Assembly (NCBI RefSeq): GCF_019399895.1
Contig: NC_091880.1
Location: 1,178,001-1,242,000 of the forward strand
Source of the DNA: Cardiocondyla obscurior
Taxonomy: Eukaryota; Arthropoda; Insecta; Hymenoptera; Formicidae
Length of the DNA stretch: 64,000 nt
Direction of reading: 5' to 3'
Of this stretch, positions 48,166 through 61,506 are shown piece by piece (the first letter of the stretch is position 1; every line of letters starts with the position of its first letter). The notes below the pieces were generated by a model. It was not told where the DNA came from, did no database searches, and saw only the letters and a list, made by a program, of their open reading frames with translations. Made by a program: the position numbers and the translations under genes.

Positions 48166-51100
48166 GGTCGTCTAGGCCGCCCGCAATAAGGAAATCAGTA
48201 GAAACGTGGAATTCGTTTCGGCAGTCGAAGCTAGTTTCTCGAGCGGCGCGGAAAACACCGGAGGAAATTCAAAGAAAAAGGAGAACAGGCGGGGGAGGGG
48301 AGTTAGACGCAGGCCGCGATCGACGGCGAGAGTGACTGAGGCGAGAGCGAAACGTTGGAAGATGGATAGACAGGGTAAAGGAGAGGAGAGCCGAGAAGAC
48401 GGAAAGAAGACGGCTCGGGGATGGGCGAATGGGCTTCTCGCGAAATGAGAAGAGACTTTATCCATCGCGGATGGATACCAAGGGAAAAAGTAACCCGCCG
48501 CCCAACACGGGAGAGAGAGCTTTCGGGGCACCGAGATATCCGCCAAAGCTTTCTGCTTTCTCTTCGCGTTTGTGGTCGATTTTAATCGCGTCCATTGTGC
48601 CAAGAAACCTCCGCGTCGATTCCTTCGCAACTGTGACATGTTATTCCGAAATTCGCAAATAAATGTGAAATTCTATAGTAATCCGCTAATGAATTAAAAA
48701 AAATTGAAAAATTATTAAGAACGTTGATTAAATTGAATACTGTTGGATTCGATAGAAAATTGTTAAAGAAATATTATTATACTAATACAAAGACATCTAG
48801 TTTATTTTTGAGAATTAATTAAAGCTAAAAAGAAAAAAGAAAAAACTTTTTTTTTTCTGGGTATTAATATCGGGCTTGGTAGAAAGCGCATCGCTTAAAA
48901 ATTTTCGAAACTGTTTGCGCAATATTATTGCTAACTTTGCACCGAAGATGATCGTTGACCTCGAGGGAAGCATTTGACGAAAGTGGGTTAACAATTCTTA
49001 AGTGCTTGCAGGTGGCTTCTGATAATAGAGATAGACCAATATTATCCAGGAGGCATTAGCCTATCAGTCTCTAAGGAAGTCCCGCGTATTCCTCAAGGAA
49101 TTATAGCGGGCAGGGGCTTCGCTACAGCGCCTTCTCAGATAAAGCTATTGTTTAGCTAGCTTAGAGAAAAACTCCCGGGAATAGCTACTCGGTTACATCG
49201 TCAGAAAGCACTCCTTTGTGTACACGTTACGTGTGTATTCGTCGCGCGGGTGGTAAACGTCCGTGTATGCGTGATTTTAAGTGAACGTACCTTAATAGCC
49301 GATGAACAGCCCTACCCAGACAAGAAACCCGACGCGTAGTTGACTTACGTGACTATGTGTGTGACTGTCCTCGGGAATTCGGACAAAAACACTTTACTTC
49401 GTAACGTTCTGAGACGATAAATAAATGTCACACTCGCGTAATCGTCGCGCACACAATCACGCGACGAAATGTGACGACTTGCGACGCTACCGTCTTGACG
49501 TGACCACGCGTGCGAGACTGAGAGATTGTCCGAAGTAAAAGAAAATTATGAAATAAATTAAAACTTTATTTAAATAAATTTAACCTTTACTTTAGGAAAC
49601 GTGAACGGGTACGAATCAATCGATTGCTCGTCTGTGCGACTAATGGAAGGAACGAAGGTTTCGCGAGACGGTAATTCTTAAAGATCGTAATTAGATGTAA
49701 TTCTAATGTAGGTCGTGCTTATATTCATTTAATATGTATTCAATTGCGGGGTTATAACGCCAACGTTACATCGTCGGGCGGTTCTAAAGAGCGATCTAAA
49801 CGACCGCGAACTCGCTTGACCGCTTATCGGATAATGAAAACGTAATTAGTGCCCTTCGCAGAGGCGGTCACGAAGGATTGTTATCTCGCGCGGTACAAAT
49901 TTCGTACGTAACGACCGCTGTTCGTCAGAATTCGCGTGTGTTAAGAAAAACAAAAAAAAAGAAAAGAGGAGAAAAATGCAACAGCCTATATGCGGTGGGT
50001 GGATAAGTGCCGGTGAAAAAAATGTATCCGCTAAAATTTCGTAACTTCTCCTTCGCTGGCCGCGACAGCGAAGTCCCCACCTTTCCCGGCGACTTTGTTT
50101 TCTCGAAGATCGCGGCGAGTTCGCCCTCTCGAAGAACGACGGGGGAGAATGGAAAGTTAGTCTTTCGTAGCGATTTTTCCAAGTTTCCTTGGGGGATCAC
50201 ATTACTAGATTAAGCCGGGCTCTTTTCAGCGATCTTCTTTGACCCGCTTGTCGGGTCTGTTGCGTCGTTTTCCCTTGCCGGAGCGCTTTTCCCGCGCCCT
50301 CGAGTCCGTAGATAGGGGGAGAGAGAATAAAAAAAAAAAAGGGACACAAAGCGACGCTTGCCTTCCCGTTTCGACGCCCAAGTACCTGCCCTTCGTGTCC
50401 TCCTCCGTTTCTTTTTCACGCGGACGAACGGGGGAAAAAGAGGATAAGAAACTAGAGGGAAGAAGAAGATAAGGTGAAACTGGAGCGCGGAACTTCTGTC
50501 TTGAACGCCTGTCCGGGTCTAGGAAGGGTGCAGGTCGGGAGAAATCAGACGTTCGTTCCAAAGCAGTGCTTGAAACATTTATCTAGAGATTCACGGCGAA
50601 CCCAAGCGCGACTTCTGAAAGTCTCGTTGCACTTTTAAGACTGGTTTAAGACTGACGTTTCACCGATCTTGAAACAGGTTTAATCGCAAAATTTCTTTGA
50701 GTATACGATCGAACGCGGGCATCAGGAATAGATATTCGCGTTAAGCTCCGAAAGAAACTGGGTGCGTTATTTCTCGATCACTGTGCTTCCAATTACTTAC
50801 TTTAATTTGTCCATTAGTTGATCCATTTAATCCCGACATACTTCTCTCGTACGTAACGAATTAACGAAATATTTATCGCATAATTGAATTTCCAGCGTAA
50901 TAAATATAGAAATAAATTAAAAAAATCGTCCTTTGGAAAGTTACACCTAATGAAGATCTCCTAGATTAAAATTAAGAATTCTAATCTCTTAGTGTATCTC
51001 TCTGTTCACGAAAGGCTTACCTATGAAACGCCAGGACATTTATCATTCTGTCTAAGAAGCGAAAATAAAGCTGCTTCCGACTACCTGCACTTACCGTCCC

Positions 51101-52990
51101 ATTCTTTTGGCCCAACGGTCAAGATGTTTTACGCTAGAAAACTCCCGTAACTTATCCGAAATCTCAGCCTTTCATGAATTCAAACGACACGAACAACAAA
51201 AGCGCGGGCCAAGATAACGCTTCGGCTGCCCGCCACGTTCTAAAGGATCCGTGAAAGTCCGGACTTAGGCCTAATCAAATTGTAAATTCGCTAAGAATGC
51301 AAATTTACCGGCGCGGACGTTCATCTGAGAGCAACGAGCCCGCACGCAACTCGCTACATTTATTTCTCTTTCTTTCTCTTTTTTTAGTTTCTTTTTTTTT
51401 TAGTTTTTTTTTTTTTTTTTAACGTACCGAAGCGGTGCATCTACTGTTCATTTGCATACACGCTCTGAATGGCAAACGATTTCTCTACGTCCTCTTTGCG
51501 CTCGTTTTCTATATATCTCTTCTGCGTTTATCTATTTCGTTGACGATTAATTATCGAAGGCTCGCTGTCTTTTATGGAGCCTTATAGATTAATCTCGCAA
51601 CATTGTAACACGGTAAAATACAATAAATAAATAAAAAAAATTTTTATACGAAGCAGTACGTTTTGTTTTATTAGATTGCTGTCGGTCATTATAAGTCGTC
51701 GATTTGTTTGAATTTCCAACGACAGTTTTTTTTTTTTTTTTTTTCTTAATAAAACACTGCGAGAACGAAACGAATTATTTTGTGTATTAATCGCGCGCAA
51801 TTCGACGGTACGGGGCTAAATCTCGTAATTTTAGATACACATCTCCGCTCTTGTTTCAAGCGCGCGTTCCTCGCGTTCCGCGGAGCGGTTTGGTCTCGCC
51901 CGTTTGCCGCGAATCCGCGGCGAAAATGAACCGCGAACGCGATGGAAATAGTGCGATTCCGATGAAATATCGACGCGTCTCGGGATTTATATCGCAGGTT
52001 GTAGCGCAGAACAGACAGCCCGCAATAGTCAGATAAATTAACAGCACGTTGGACGGTACTAAATATAAAAGGGGAATCGCGACTGTGTATTTCTAGCCTA
52101 CGCGCGACTCAGCGCGCTGCGACTCGGTGGGGCCCCGGTTGACCCTTCAGCCGTGATTAAGGGCTTCGATTTATCGAGTGCCGCGTCCCGGCATTCCATG
52201 GCATACGAGCACGAGCGGGGCGGTAACGGAGCTCTGACATGGTGAACAAGGTGGAGTCGCGCGCCCTTCTCTATAGGTCCGCCCGACTGATGCCTTATTT
52301 ATTTCCTCGGCCCCACTGTAATATTCATTGCATAAAAATTGATTTGGAATTAGATATCTCCCTCCCGAACTTATTCTCCCTCCCGAACCTCCACTCGGAC
52401 CTCTCTCGAGTCGCCGGGCCACCCTCGAAGGTAAGCGAGAGAGGTCCTCGGGAAAAGAAATTACTTTATCGAGTAATCGTTTGTATTTTATGAATAATTA
52501 TTTTGAGTTATTTTTTTAATTTCTTTGTGTTTATTAATATTGCGCACGTGCGGCGACGTAATAATTAGAACACGCGGAGGGATTCAACGATGAAGTCGTA
52601 AAACAATTAGCGTCCGAGAGTACTTCGTTTCTAACGCAAGAAGTGTATTTTTATTATCGCAAGAGACGGATAATGAAGTATGTCTCTCTTTATAAGAAAA
52701 TTAAAATTTTATGTCTTTTGAATTCTCGTAAGAATTCTTAATAACGACGAAAGTAATCTTTCTGTTAATTTTCTCTAAAAGTATTAGATAAGTAAGACGA
52801 GAGAAATGAGAATGTAATTCCACGCTTGCCGTTTCTCTTATTCCGCCCGTAACGATTATTTTATTATAGATTAGTTAAAAGTAAAATAACGATGTGGTAC
52901 GGACACTCGCTTTCCGGGTCGCTGCATATTAGCAAAATCAACTGTCGATGAGCACGCAATACGCGTCACCCTTCGATTGCTAGGTCTCCA
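48166..52990. other. Non-coding stretch
   Basis: No gene is supported. Frames of 77-155 codons at 48172-48662 and 49925-50561 oppose each other across strands and are rich in Arg/Ser/Lys. Segment 48960-49320 is unusually free of simple repeats. Pyrimidine/T tracts lie at 51360-51420 and about 51727-51744. Confidence 0.4.
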
Positions 52991-53850
52991 GTGCCTGACA
53001 ATTTAGCCAAAAGCTTCGTCGTTGAAAAGGGTAAGAGGGGCGAGAAGGGGAGGGGGGGGGGAACCAGAAAAGGGGTGCACCCAGGCACGTAACGAAGGGA
53101 CGTGCGACGGCATGGTCAGCGACCCTCGAAGGGTAGGGTCCGAGATTTCTCTTGATAGGACGAGGCATTTTGTCAAGCGGCTAAAGTAATCCGAGCCACG
53201 CAGCCGACGGGTAGCGGTTTCCGTGGGCGGGCGAACGCACACGAAGTCGAAGAAGCTGAGATCGGCGGAGGAAAGGGAGACGAATTTTCGTCAGGGAGAG
53301 GCTCGCGTGCCGTAGCGGAGCGTGGCGTGCGCTCGCTCACCGTCGACGTGCGGCGTTTCCTTTTCGGATCGGTCGATGGCGACGGCAATGCCTTGCACAC
53401 CACCCCCAGACCGTCGGACAGAACCAAGCCGACGTCGGCTGGCGTGATTTCGAGTTCCGTAGAGACCGCGCCGGATATGAACCTAACTTTGCCGTGGAGA
53501 GAACGCGCGGCACGTCGATGGTCTTGGTGCGCCGCGCACGGCTGGCTTCGATCAAAGTCGAACGAACCGAAAAGCGACGAGCTTGGCGAACGTTGCCGCC
53601 GTGAAAGCCGAGGCGTGCCTCGTTTCTCCGTCATCCTCGCAACGGCGCCGCACGGCATAAAAGAGTGTTAATTGTGAGCGGGGGAAAGTTGCACGTGGAG
53701 ATTCCCTCTGACGCGGCCGCGTCGACGGCGTTTCGTGAAAGGAGAATCAAAACTCCATTAATGAATCAACCCCCCTCGGCATTTCGAAAGCCTTTCACGA
53801 TCTTACGTCTCACGCGAGGGCGCTCCCCGGCCGGCAATCGATCACACGTG
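52991..53850. other. GC-rich island with opposing open frames
   Basis: A minus-strand frame (53173-53658, 161 codons) and a plus-strand frame (53327-53671, 114 codons) overlap. The minus frame has an alternating hydrophobic segment (FISGAVSTELEITPADVGLV) followed by a Pro/Ser/Arg-rich tail. No family is recognised, and simultaneous openness on both strands is typical of GC-rich non-coding DNA. A G-rich tract lies at 53050-53061. Confidence 0.2.
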
Positions 53851-55800
53851 TGAAATTCAAGTCCTGAGAACATCAACATCGGTAATGCGCTGCTGTTATG
53901 AGGCTGTTAATGGGAAAACGCGCGCGAGTAGAAAGCGGGGGTTTCGTATATTATTTCGCTTGTAATAAATGTAACGTGAAATTTTGTCGAGACGTCTCGC
54001 GAATGAAAAATAGCGTTGCGATATTGCGACTGAAATTTAATTTTAATTAAACATATTGGGGAAGACTCGTGTTGCAAATATGGCAGTAGACGCGCTAATA
54101 AAGACGCCCGTCGTAAAACGTCTTTCCGCATGCACCGAGCTCCAAGGCTGGCAGTAAATGCTTCATAACTCGCTCGCTCTCGCCATCGACGCGATCACGA
54201 GAAACGTAAATAACGTCCTACGTACGTGGTTATTTCGAGAGGAAGAAGTTCGAGGGCCGCGTCGCTTCGCGGAGGAAGCACCACGGTTCTCTCCGCTGAG
54301 TTTTTGATTAGGTATGTCTCTTTACGCGGGTACCACCGACGTCGATAAGTACCACTTTCAAGTAACTTTCCCTCAGCCTCCTCCGCTGAGCCTTGCCTAT
54401 ACTTGGCCGCGCGCCTTCCCTCCCCCTGTCCCTCTGTCGCTAACTATCCCCGGTCGACTATCCGTTCGTTTCCCTCACCCACGAAGCGAAACCACGAACT
54501 TTCTGGCGCCCGTGCCCACCCCGCTCGTCAGTTTCCGCCGCGGATGCCAGCTAACGAGCGACGTTAGACAGGATGCAATTAGCAGAAGTCCTCTTTTGAG
54601 GCTGGGTACATGTCTCTTCTTTCCCATGCCGCGTCAGCGAAGCGCGCGAGGGGGAGGGGTGGGGAGGGGAAAAAGCTGGTACATCCCCAATTGAAAGTCA
54701 CTTCGGCGCTCGCCTAATTTATTTCTTTCTCCTCCTTGTCCGAATGCAAATAGCGGCGCCGTACCGTCCCAAACTTTTTCCAACGCCCCGGCCTCTGTCC
54801 ACGTTCCTTTGGTCCCTTCGGGATTCGCTCGTACCCACCCCGACGTTTCCTGCCCGTTCCTCTCTCCTTCTCTCTTTTTCGCATCAGTATTCTTCTCATT
54901 TGTCTCGCACTGATTGTCCGGGAAGCGTAATGGCGCAATCTTCTGAGCCGTCGAACGAGAAGCCGCAGGACGGTGCCACCGGGCGCCCTACTTGAACCGT
55001 TCGCCAAGTCACGTATTGCACTTCGAGCGACGAACTATGTACGTCGAACGGCTAATCAATTTCTTTTCGTACCGCAATCCTCGCGGCAATTAAGTCCCGA
55101 TAGATAAAAGCGCGGTCGTACCCGCCGCGCCGCCAGGGAAGGGGGAAAAAAAAATTTTGACCCGTCTGCCATTCTCCGCTTCGGACAATAGATTCTCACG
55201 CCATTCAGAATACGAAAGCGGCGGATAGCTCGACAGGCGTTTTTGGTACGCGAAATGTTTTGTTCTAATGCAACTGACAACGAGATTATGCATACACACA
55301 TGTTGCACGTCACGCAACATTCGTAGAAAAGACTGTAGCATAAAAAAAAAAAGAAAAGTGACAAATACGAAATTTCGATAAGCTTGAAATTTTATTTGCG
55401 GTTGCGAAAGATTTTTTTTAAACAAATATTAATAATTATAATTTTGCGGAATAAAGTTTATTAAAATTTAGATGAAGATATGTTAAGTCTGATTTTATAA
55501 AATATATTTCCGCGCTTCCATAATTTTTACATTTCGTGTATAAAGTTCAATTTATATGTAATTATATGTATAATTGGTCAATATATCTCTTTTATACGAA
55601 TGTTTCAACAGAGTTGTAAAAAGCGCTCGGTGCACGGTGAGCATCAACGTCGTTTTAAATACTCTGTACCTAATCATTTAAAATGAGGAGGTATCGCGAT
55701 TTTGCACGAAACGTTAGAGCAGCGAGGGGGCGGTTATTTTCATGGGAGGAGAAGGGGGAGGCACGGCGAAAATTCGTAATTAGGAGATAATCGAACGATA
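53851..55800. other. Non-coding stretch with a CT-rich island at 54300-55000
   Basis: No gene is established. Within the CT-rich island, an ATCAGTATTC initiator-like word (about 54885) is followed by a short frame starting at 54930 (MAQSSEPSNEKPQDG, 21 codons). The remainder is AT-rich. Confidence 0.3.
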
Positions 55801-57560
55801 ACGACTCTCAATGATTCAACGCAACGAAACTCATCCATTAACGTTGGCCCGGCTCGGCAGCGGAAAATTTTTTGGCGCAGACAGAAAACCGCATCGACCG
55901 TACGTCGCGTGTGCGGGGGAGAGCGCGCGGGGCTCGTTCGCCGAAATTCCCAGGATCGGTATCGCTCGTACCTACACGCCGCGGCCCGTAATGACGTTCT
56001 CGAACCAGAATACGGACGACCGAAACGAAATGCATCGCTCGCTACGCTTCGATTCGCACAACGTCCTACGTGCGTGCGTGTGCACGCAACTGCGCGCGTA
56101 CGAACCCGTACGCGTGTACGAAATCGTACGTGTCTACGGAGCATCGCGTTTAACAGTGAGGGGGTCATGGACGACTAGCCTGCGTTAAGGGTCACGCTCG
56201 ATCGCATCCTACTTGCGCTCGCACGCCGACCGGTCAATGCACGTCCGTGGAACGGGGCAGTAATTTCTGATCCCGGGGCACATCGGCCCTGGCGTGTGCG
56301 GAGGAGGAGAACGGCAAACGATGAGGAGAGATGCATCGTGCATCGGGAGATTGCCGGGAGTGCAAAGGGGGGGAAGGGGGAGACGGGGCCGCGGACGCGT
56401 GGGAGCAGAAACAGATTCCTTGACCATAACCGGTTCGCACACGCCGCTCACGATCCCTCGCGCGAGTTTACGTTGCCCCGGGTTAGGTAAGTTACTCTGG
56501 ACACGAGGTTAAGTAACCTTCCAGGTCGAACGAGAAAAAGTCATCGGGCGAGCCGTCCTACGCTCTCCCTGTGCCCTCCATCGATTTATCTTTCGACTTT
56601 CGCCGCGCTCTCGGAATATCGCGTCTTCTGCCTTCTCCGAGCTCAATAACGAGTTGCTGCGAATTATAAATAACATGCGCAACTAGCACGTTACTCATAT
56701 TTTTCTAATACGCTCCCTATGTTAATATTAATCTTGATTGACGACGCGGAGAAATATAATGAACAATATTGTTCCGGGAATGTCTCGGCTATCGGCTCTC
56801 TTAGGAAGGTAACACAAAGACGAGCTAGCGTCATTTCGAGAACCGGCTTGTGACTTATTAATCGTGTGTATCGACTACGGAGTTGGGCGGCGAGTTGCGC
56901 TTATATGCGGAAACACGTGTGCGCCGGAACGATCGACCTCGCGCATCGAAGTATCGGAATTTCTCCGAGGAGCAGCCGGAAGAGGGGTAAAAGGGTGGTT
57001 TCCAAGCACCGGGCGACCTCGAACTAACCGATCAACCGCCCGTCCGTCCGTCCGTCCGTCTCGCGGGTCGAGCGATACCGAACGGAGCGCGTGCATCGAT
57101 GCCGCGTAAGCAATATTGATCGAGCGGGTGCATTACGGGGTGACCCAGGAGGAGGCGGTCGGTGACTATGGGGGCTGCTGCGGCACCGGGGATGGCCGGG
57201 ACCGAACCCGCGCACCAGCTTCATTACAGGACTGACTAGGGGACCCGTGATCCGAGTTCCGCTCTCTCGTCTTGTGTCGCACGCTGCGCCTCTTTCCGCC
57301 TCCGACGCGTCTCTCACGCGTTTTCCGTCTCTCTATTTCTCTCTCTCTCTCTCTCTCTCTCTGCTCTTCCGCCTCCTCCTCTCTTCCTAACTCCGATTAT
57401 TTGCTCTTACTCTACTGTTCCCCCAGCTTTCTCTTCGCCTCCCTGCCTATCTCCCGACTACAGCTTACTCTTTGCCAACTCTGGCCCCGACTATCGACGC
57501 TTCACGCTTGATCGCCAACCCTTCTTCTATCTATCTGCCTTAGCTTCCCTCTGACCCGTG
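55801..57560. other. GC-rich island with CGTACG-type alternation and CT repeat
   Basis: This GC-rich segment includes CG/TA alternation at 56063-56139, a (CGTC)n run at about 57039-57061 and (CT)n at 57339-57362. Many overlapping frames on both strands are rich in Arg/Pro/Thr, and none is recognisable. Confidence 0.3.
57339..57362 (+). repeat. (CT)n microsatellite
   Basis: About twelve uninterrupted CT units in a pyrimidine-rich tract. Confidence 0.9.
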
Positions 57561-60500
57561 CGGTCAATGAGATCCACGTCGAAGATATTAATAGGCATAG
57601 TTCGCGAAGTAGGTGGTTGCTCGTGATGCGCGTACGAAAAGCGCGTTGCGGGACGAGGGGATTGGGGGGGAAAACTCTGCCTGGAACGCACTGCGGGAAC
57701 GAGCCGAACGAGCTTTCGATTAAATTATCGACACGTTATTCCACTTACGATGTTGCCCGGCCCTGCACACAACGATATCGTAACGCTATCTCCCACTTTA
57801 TCTGCTTTATACGCGATCGCTCCATCGTGATTGTCAATTATAATATGAAATTTCGACACGTAAACAGCGCGCCACTTGATACTTCATTATATAATGACCC
57901 GATGCAATGATCCACTTAATGTCATGGTTTAATAATAACGTCGAAAGGTATCGAGTTTTGCACAAAGTACCATTTTGCTGAACCCAAATATCTCGCAAGA
58001 GAGCAAATAACAGCGAATTTCTGCAAAGTGCATACAACGATACGTTGAATAAATCTCGCTGTTCTCCAAATAGTCGTGAGTTTCGATTTTTCAGATATTG
58101 ATATCTAAAGCACGATTTCCGAATCGTCGGAAACAAACGTCGTGTAGATTTTTTTTTCTTTTTATTCGCGTAAATCTAGCAAATAAATGTATTAGAAGTC
58201 GCGAAAATTTCTCATTATCTGCAAGAGCGTATTGAACTACACGGTAATCTCGTTCCTTCATACTCCAAACTCACAATCAATTCAGATTCCGTGCTCGATG
58301 AAGCGAAATTGACTCTCGATCATATAAGGCAATCTCGTTTCATCGTATAAAACGTATGTCTTAAACGGGTAATACTTCGAAATTATATTTAAGAGAATAA
58401 TCGCTTTATACGCTCGTATTTCTGACTTGTAAAATAAAATTGTGTTGTTAAAATAAACGTCAAATTTATTTCGCTAATTAACGAACCTCCGCGAACAATA
58501 TTTTTTTTTTTTTTTACTAAGAACTTCGTTCTGTTCCGATTTTCGTTTTTTTCTAATTAATTTCCTATTAATATATTTTTTATTAACCCTGGTTGAGCGA
58601 GTTGCGAATCGATGGGGTAATCTCCGTTTTCCAAAATTTCGGATACTCTATTCGCGGATTCTCTCAACGAGTATCTCCGGCTACCAGCGCTTGGCCCTTC
58701 GTTTTACGTCTCTTTTGTTGTAGTAAATCGACGCGACGGAATTACGCCGTGCTTCGTCAGACATCGGTATGTATACGTATACGTATACATACACGCGGTG
58801 GCGCGTCCCTCATCACTCTGCCTGATTAATTCATTGCGCGAAGTGCGGGGATGTGCGAGGATAGGGTGCTCCGGGTGGGCAGGGGGGAGGGTGAGTATGC
58901 GAGAGACGGGCGACACGTAGCGGAGCGGTGCGCGTAGCAATGCCGAAGGGTGGAGGTTGGGGCGGTGAAACTGTTTGGCGCGCACGAGGTACCGGCTCGG
59001 TCGGACGTTTTGATTCAATGCTGCCTGGATGCATTGATTAAATGACTTCAAATTAAAACGGATAGCGCGGCAGGTGCGCGAGAGTAGCGATATTGGCGGA
59101 GGGGCGCGGACGAACGGGACGAGCGGTTGGGCGCAAAGCCACGAAGTCGCTAACTCCGAAACCTACGCGCTTCCCGTGCGGCCTGGGTCTCGCAATGAAA
59201 GCGCGGCTGTGTGCGAAAATCGCGCGCGACCCGATATCCTCTAACACGCGCGGGATCCACATTCGTGTGTTTTGCGTAAGAGAAATGTGTCCGCGCTAAA
59301 TCGCAGCTAATCAACTTATCTTCCCTATGTGACCGGTGCGCGCAAGAAAGCTTATTAAATATGTATCATTTTACGCGGCACGTTGAACGATCTTTGACTA
59401 CGGACGACGGCGATGAATTTCTCGTTGGTGAAAGAAAATTTAAAAACCGCTTTATTTTCCATGCACGGTGCATTTATTTTATATAGGAAAAAATCGATCC
59501 TCGAGTATTGCACCGGGCTGCTTTTAAGTCGCCCTCTAGAGCCTCGCTTTTCGAAACGCCAATTCCTTTTCTTCCCCGTTTCTGACGCTCGTGTGTGGTC
59601 GGTCGATATTCCACCTTGCGCCTGTCTATCACTCAAAAAGATCCTATCTGCCAGAAACGCGACGACCTACTTCGGTCGGCGGCGAGTCATGCGATATCGG
59701 CTTGTCGAGAAGCGATTTGTATTACCAAACGGCACTTTCACAGTATTACGTTCCGGAGTAATCGCACTAGATTTTAAATGATTTGATTCGATTCGCAGGG
59801 GATCGATTTCGACGAAAGGTCAGAGTGCGTCGAATAACAGATAGCAAAAATCTATGTTTTCTTCAAACTCAAACTCGTTCAAGTAATTCGAGCTTTTCCT
59901 TCTCGCGGACTCATTTTCACATTTAAGACCCCCCTCTTACATTTATGCCGGAAGTGCTGCTCCGCTTTAATATTTCGGTTTATAAACAGGAAATGCCGCG
60001 GAACCTGGATATATCTGTGTTACGTGTTGTGTTAGTCTCCAACTCTTCCTAAATAATTTAATAAACATGACAGTAATAGATACATTTATGCGCGCGTGTT
60101 TCGGCAAGATAAAATCATTACATTTATATACCTTAGCGAGCGCTTACAGCAACATTCATTATTATAAACTGCACGTTCGAGAGATCAACCAAAATAAGAG
60201 ACTTTTGTAATTAATTAGAAAAAAAATAGAAAATGCCGCTTTTAATTCTGGTAGTTTGGATATTTTTCGTAAAAATTTTTGATACAATTTTCAACTTAAT
60301 TTAATTAGGAAATAATCAGTTCGTCCGGAAGCGTTTTCAATTCCGCTGATGTTATACTTAACCGGGGCCATGTATATTATAAACGCGCCCAGCGCGGCAA
60401 TATTTCGGGCAAGCATAAGTCAGAATTCTGCACACGTTTCACAAACACGATTCGGATCCATTTGCAAGCGCGGCCGCGCAGATATTCCCAAAAATCGCTC

Positions 60501-61280
60501 TCGGAAACGAACTAGCTCGCGCTGCGCGGATGAAACAGTCCGGTGTAATAACGTTAATCTCAAAACTCCGTATTAAGCTCCGAACGATGTATTCGTGTCC
60601 CCGCGCGCGCGCTTTTCCCCGCATCGCCGGCAACGCGCGGTAATATTCGCGCCATTTTATAGAGATATCGAGTTAATCTATCGAGGTAATAATTTTCTGC
60701 TCGCCGCTCTACCTTTGCACGCGTTACGCACGGCTGCGAATCGTCGGCGTTGCTTCGCTAACGAAGCATTAGGATATCAGTTTTGAAAAGCAAAGTTTCC
60801 GCGAATATCCAATTTCCATCGTCCATCCAGCGGCGTCCTTCGGCAATAGCCGCCGCGCCGGCATTATATTCGCCCGCCGTTCGATCGTTCGCATTATGCG
60901 TGCCAGATATTAATCCCGTGTGATCGCATTATGGTGCCCCGCGGCTACGCGCGTACCTCGCGAGAATGTAACCGATCGCCAAAGGTTACAACGCACGGCG
61001 AAGCGAACGTATTACCGTAAGATGGGATTAGATTGCACCCGCAGGGGCGGCTTTTGCGCGACGGTAAATAGAGATTGTTACGTCGCTTAATTAAGTCTTT
61101 ACAAAGTAGAGGATTTGTCTTCGTTGTCACGACAACCGCTTCTTATCTTACAGTTTTATATTAATCACAGTTATCTTCGCATCGGTTTATTAATAGAGAT
61201 TACGATTATTGTGTCCTTTTTTTTTTATATATTTTATTTTTATTTTTTCGTGCTCTTTGTAACTCGAAAAAAAAATAACT
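57561..61280. other. Non-coding stretch
   Basis: No gene is established. It contains a T run near 58500-58515, a 26-bp perfect palindrome (58767-58792), a GC-rich patch at 58830-59260, and an unexplained 122-codon frame at 59413-59781. Confidence 0.4.
58767..58792. repeat. 26-bp perfect palindrome
   Basis: It is built from GTATAC and ACGTAT words and is symmetric about 58779/58780. It is a cruciform-prone or GTATAC-type tandem remnant. Confidence 0.85.
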
Positions 61281-61352
61281 ACTATGCGCGTGCTATTTTT
61301 TAAAAGACCCTAATTACAACAAAACTACGAAAAAAAAAATGATGCGACTTAC

Positions 61353-61396
61353 CAAACTGCATGGACATCAGCGGAGTTGAAGAATTCTGCCGGTGG
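61353..61396 (-). other. Candidate exon C3 (44 nt)
   Basis: On the minus strand, acceptor TTATGTTACAG precedes 61396 and donor GTAAGTCGC follows 61353. Joined to C2 in the core frame it reads SHRQNSSTPLMSMQF. It differs from A3 at three of 44 positions, and the acceptor is CAG here versus TAG in A. Confidence 0.45.
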
Positions 61397-61506
61397 CTGT
61401 AACATAAAAAAATATATTAATGTAGACATGTAAATTATTTATAAAATTAAGAAAAAAAATACATTTTTTTTTAAATAAAGATTTTATTTAAAGAATTGAT
61501 TCTCAC

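Noticed and set aside
49060..49150. PQG-containing translation resembling a reverse-transcriptase motif
   Set aside because: The frame is short and bounded by stops, and it lacks the YADD-type motif and any other LINE or LTR feature.
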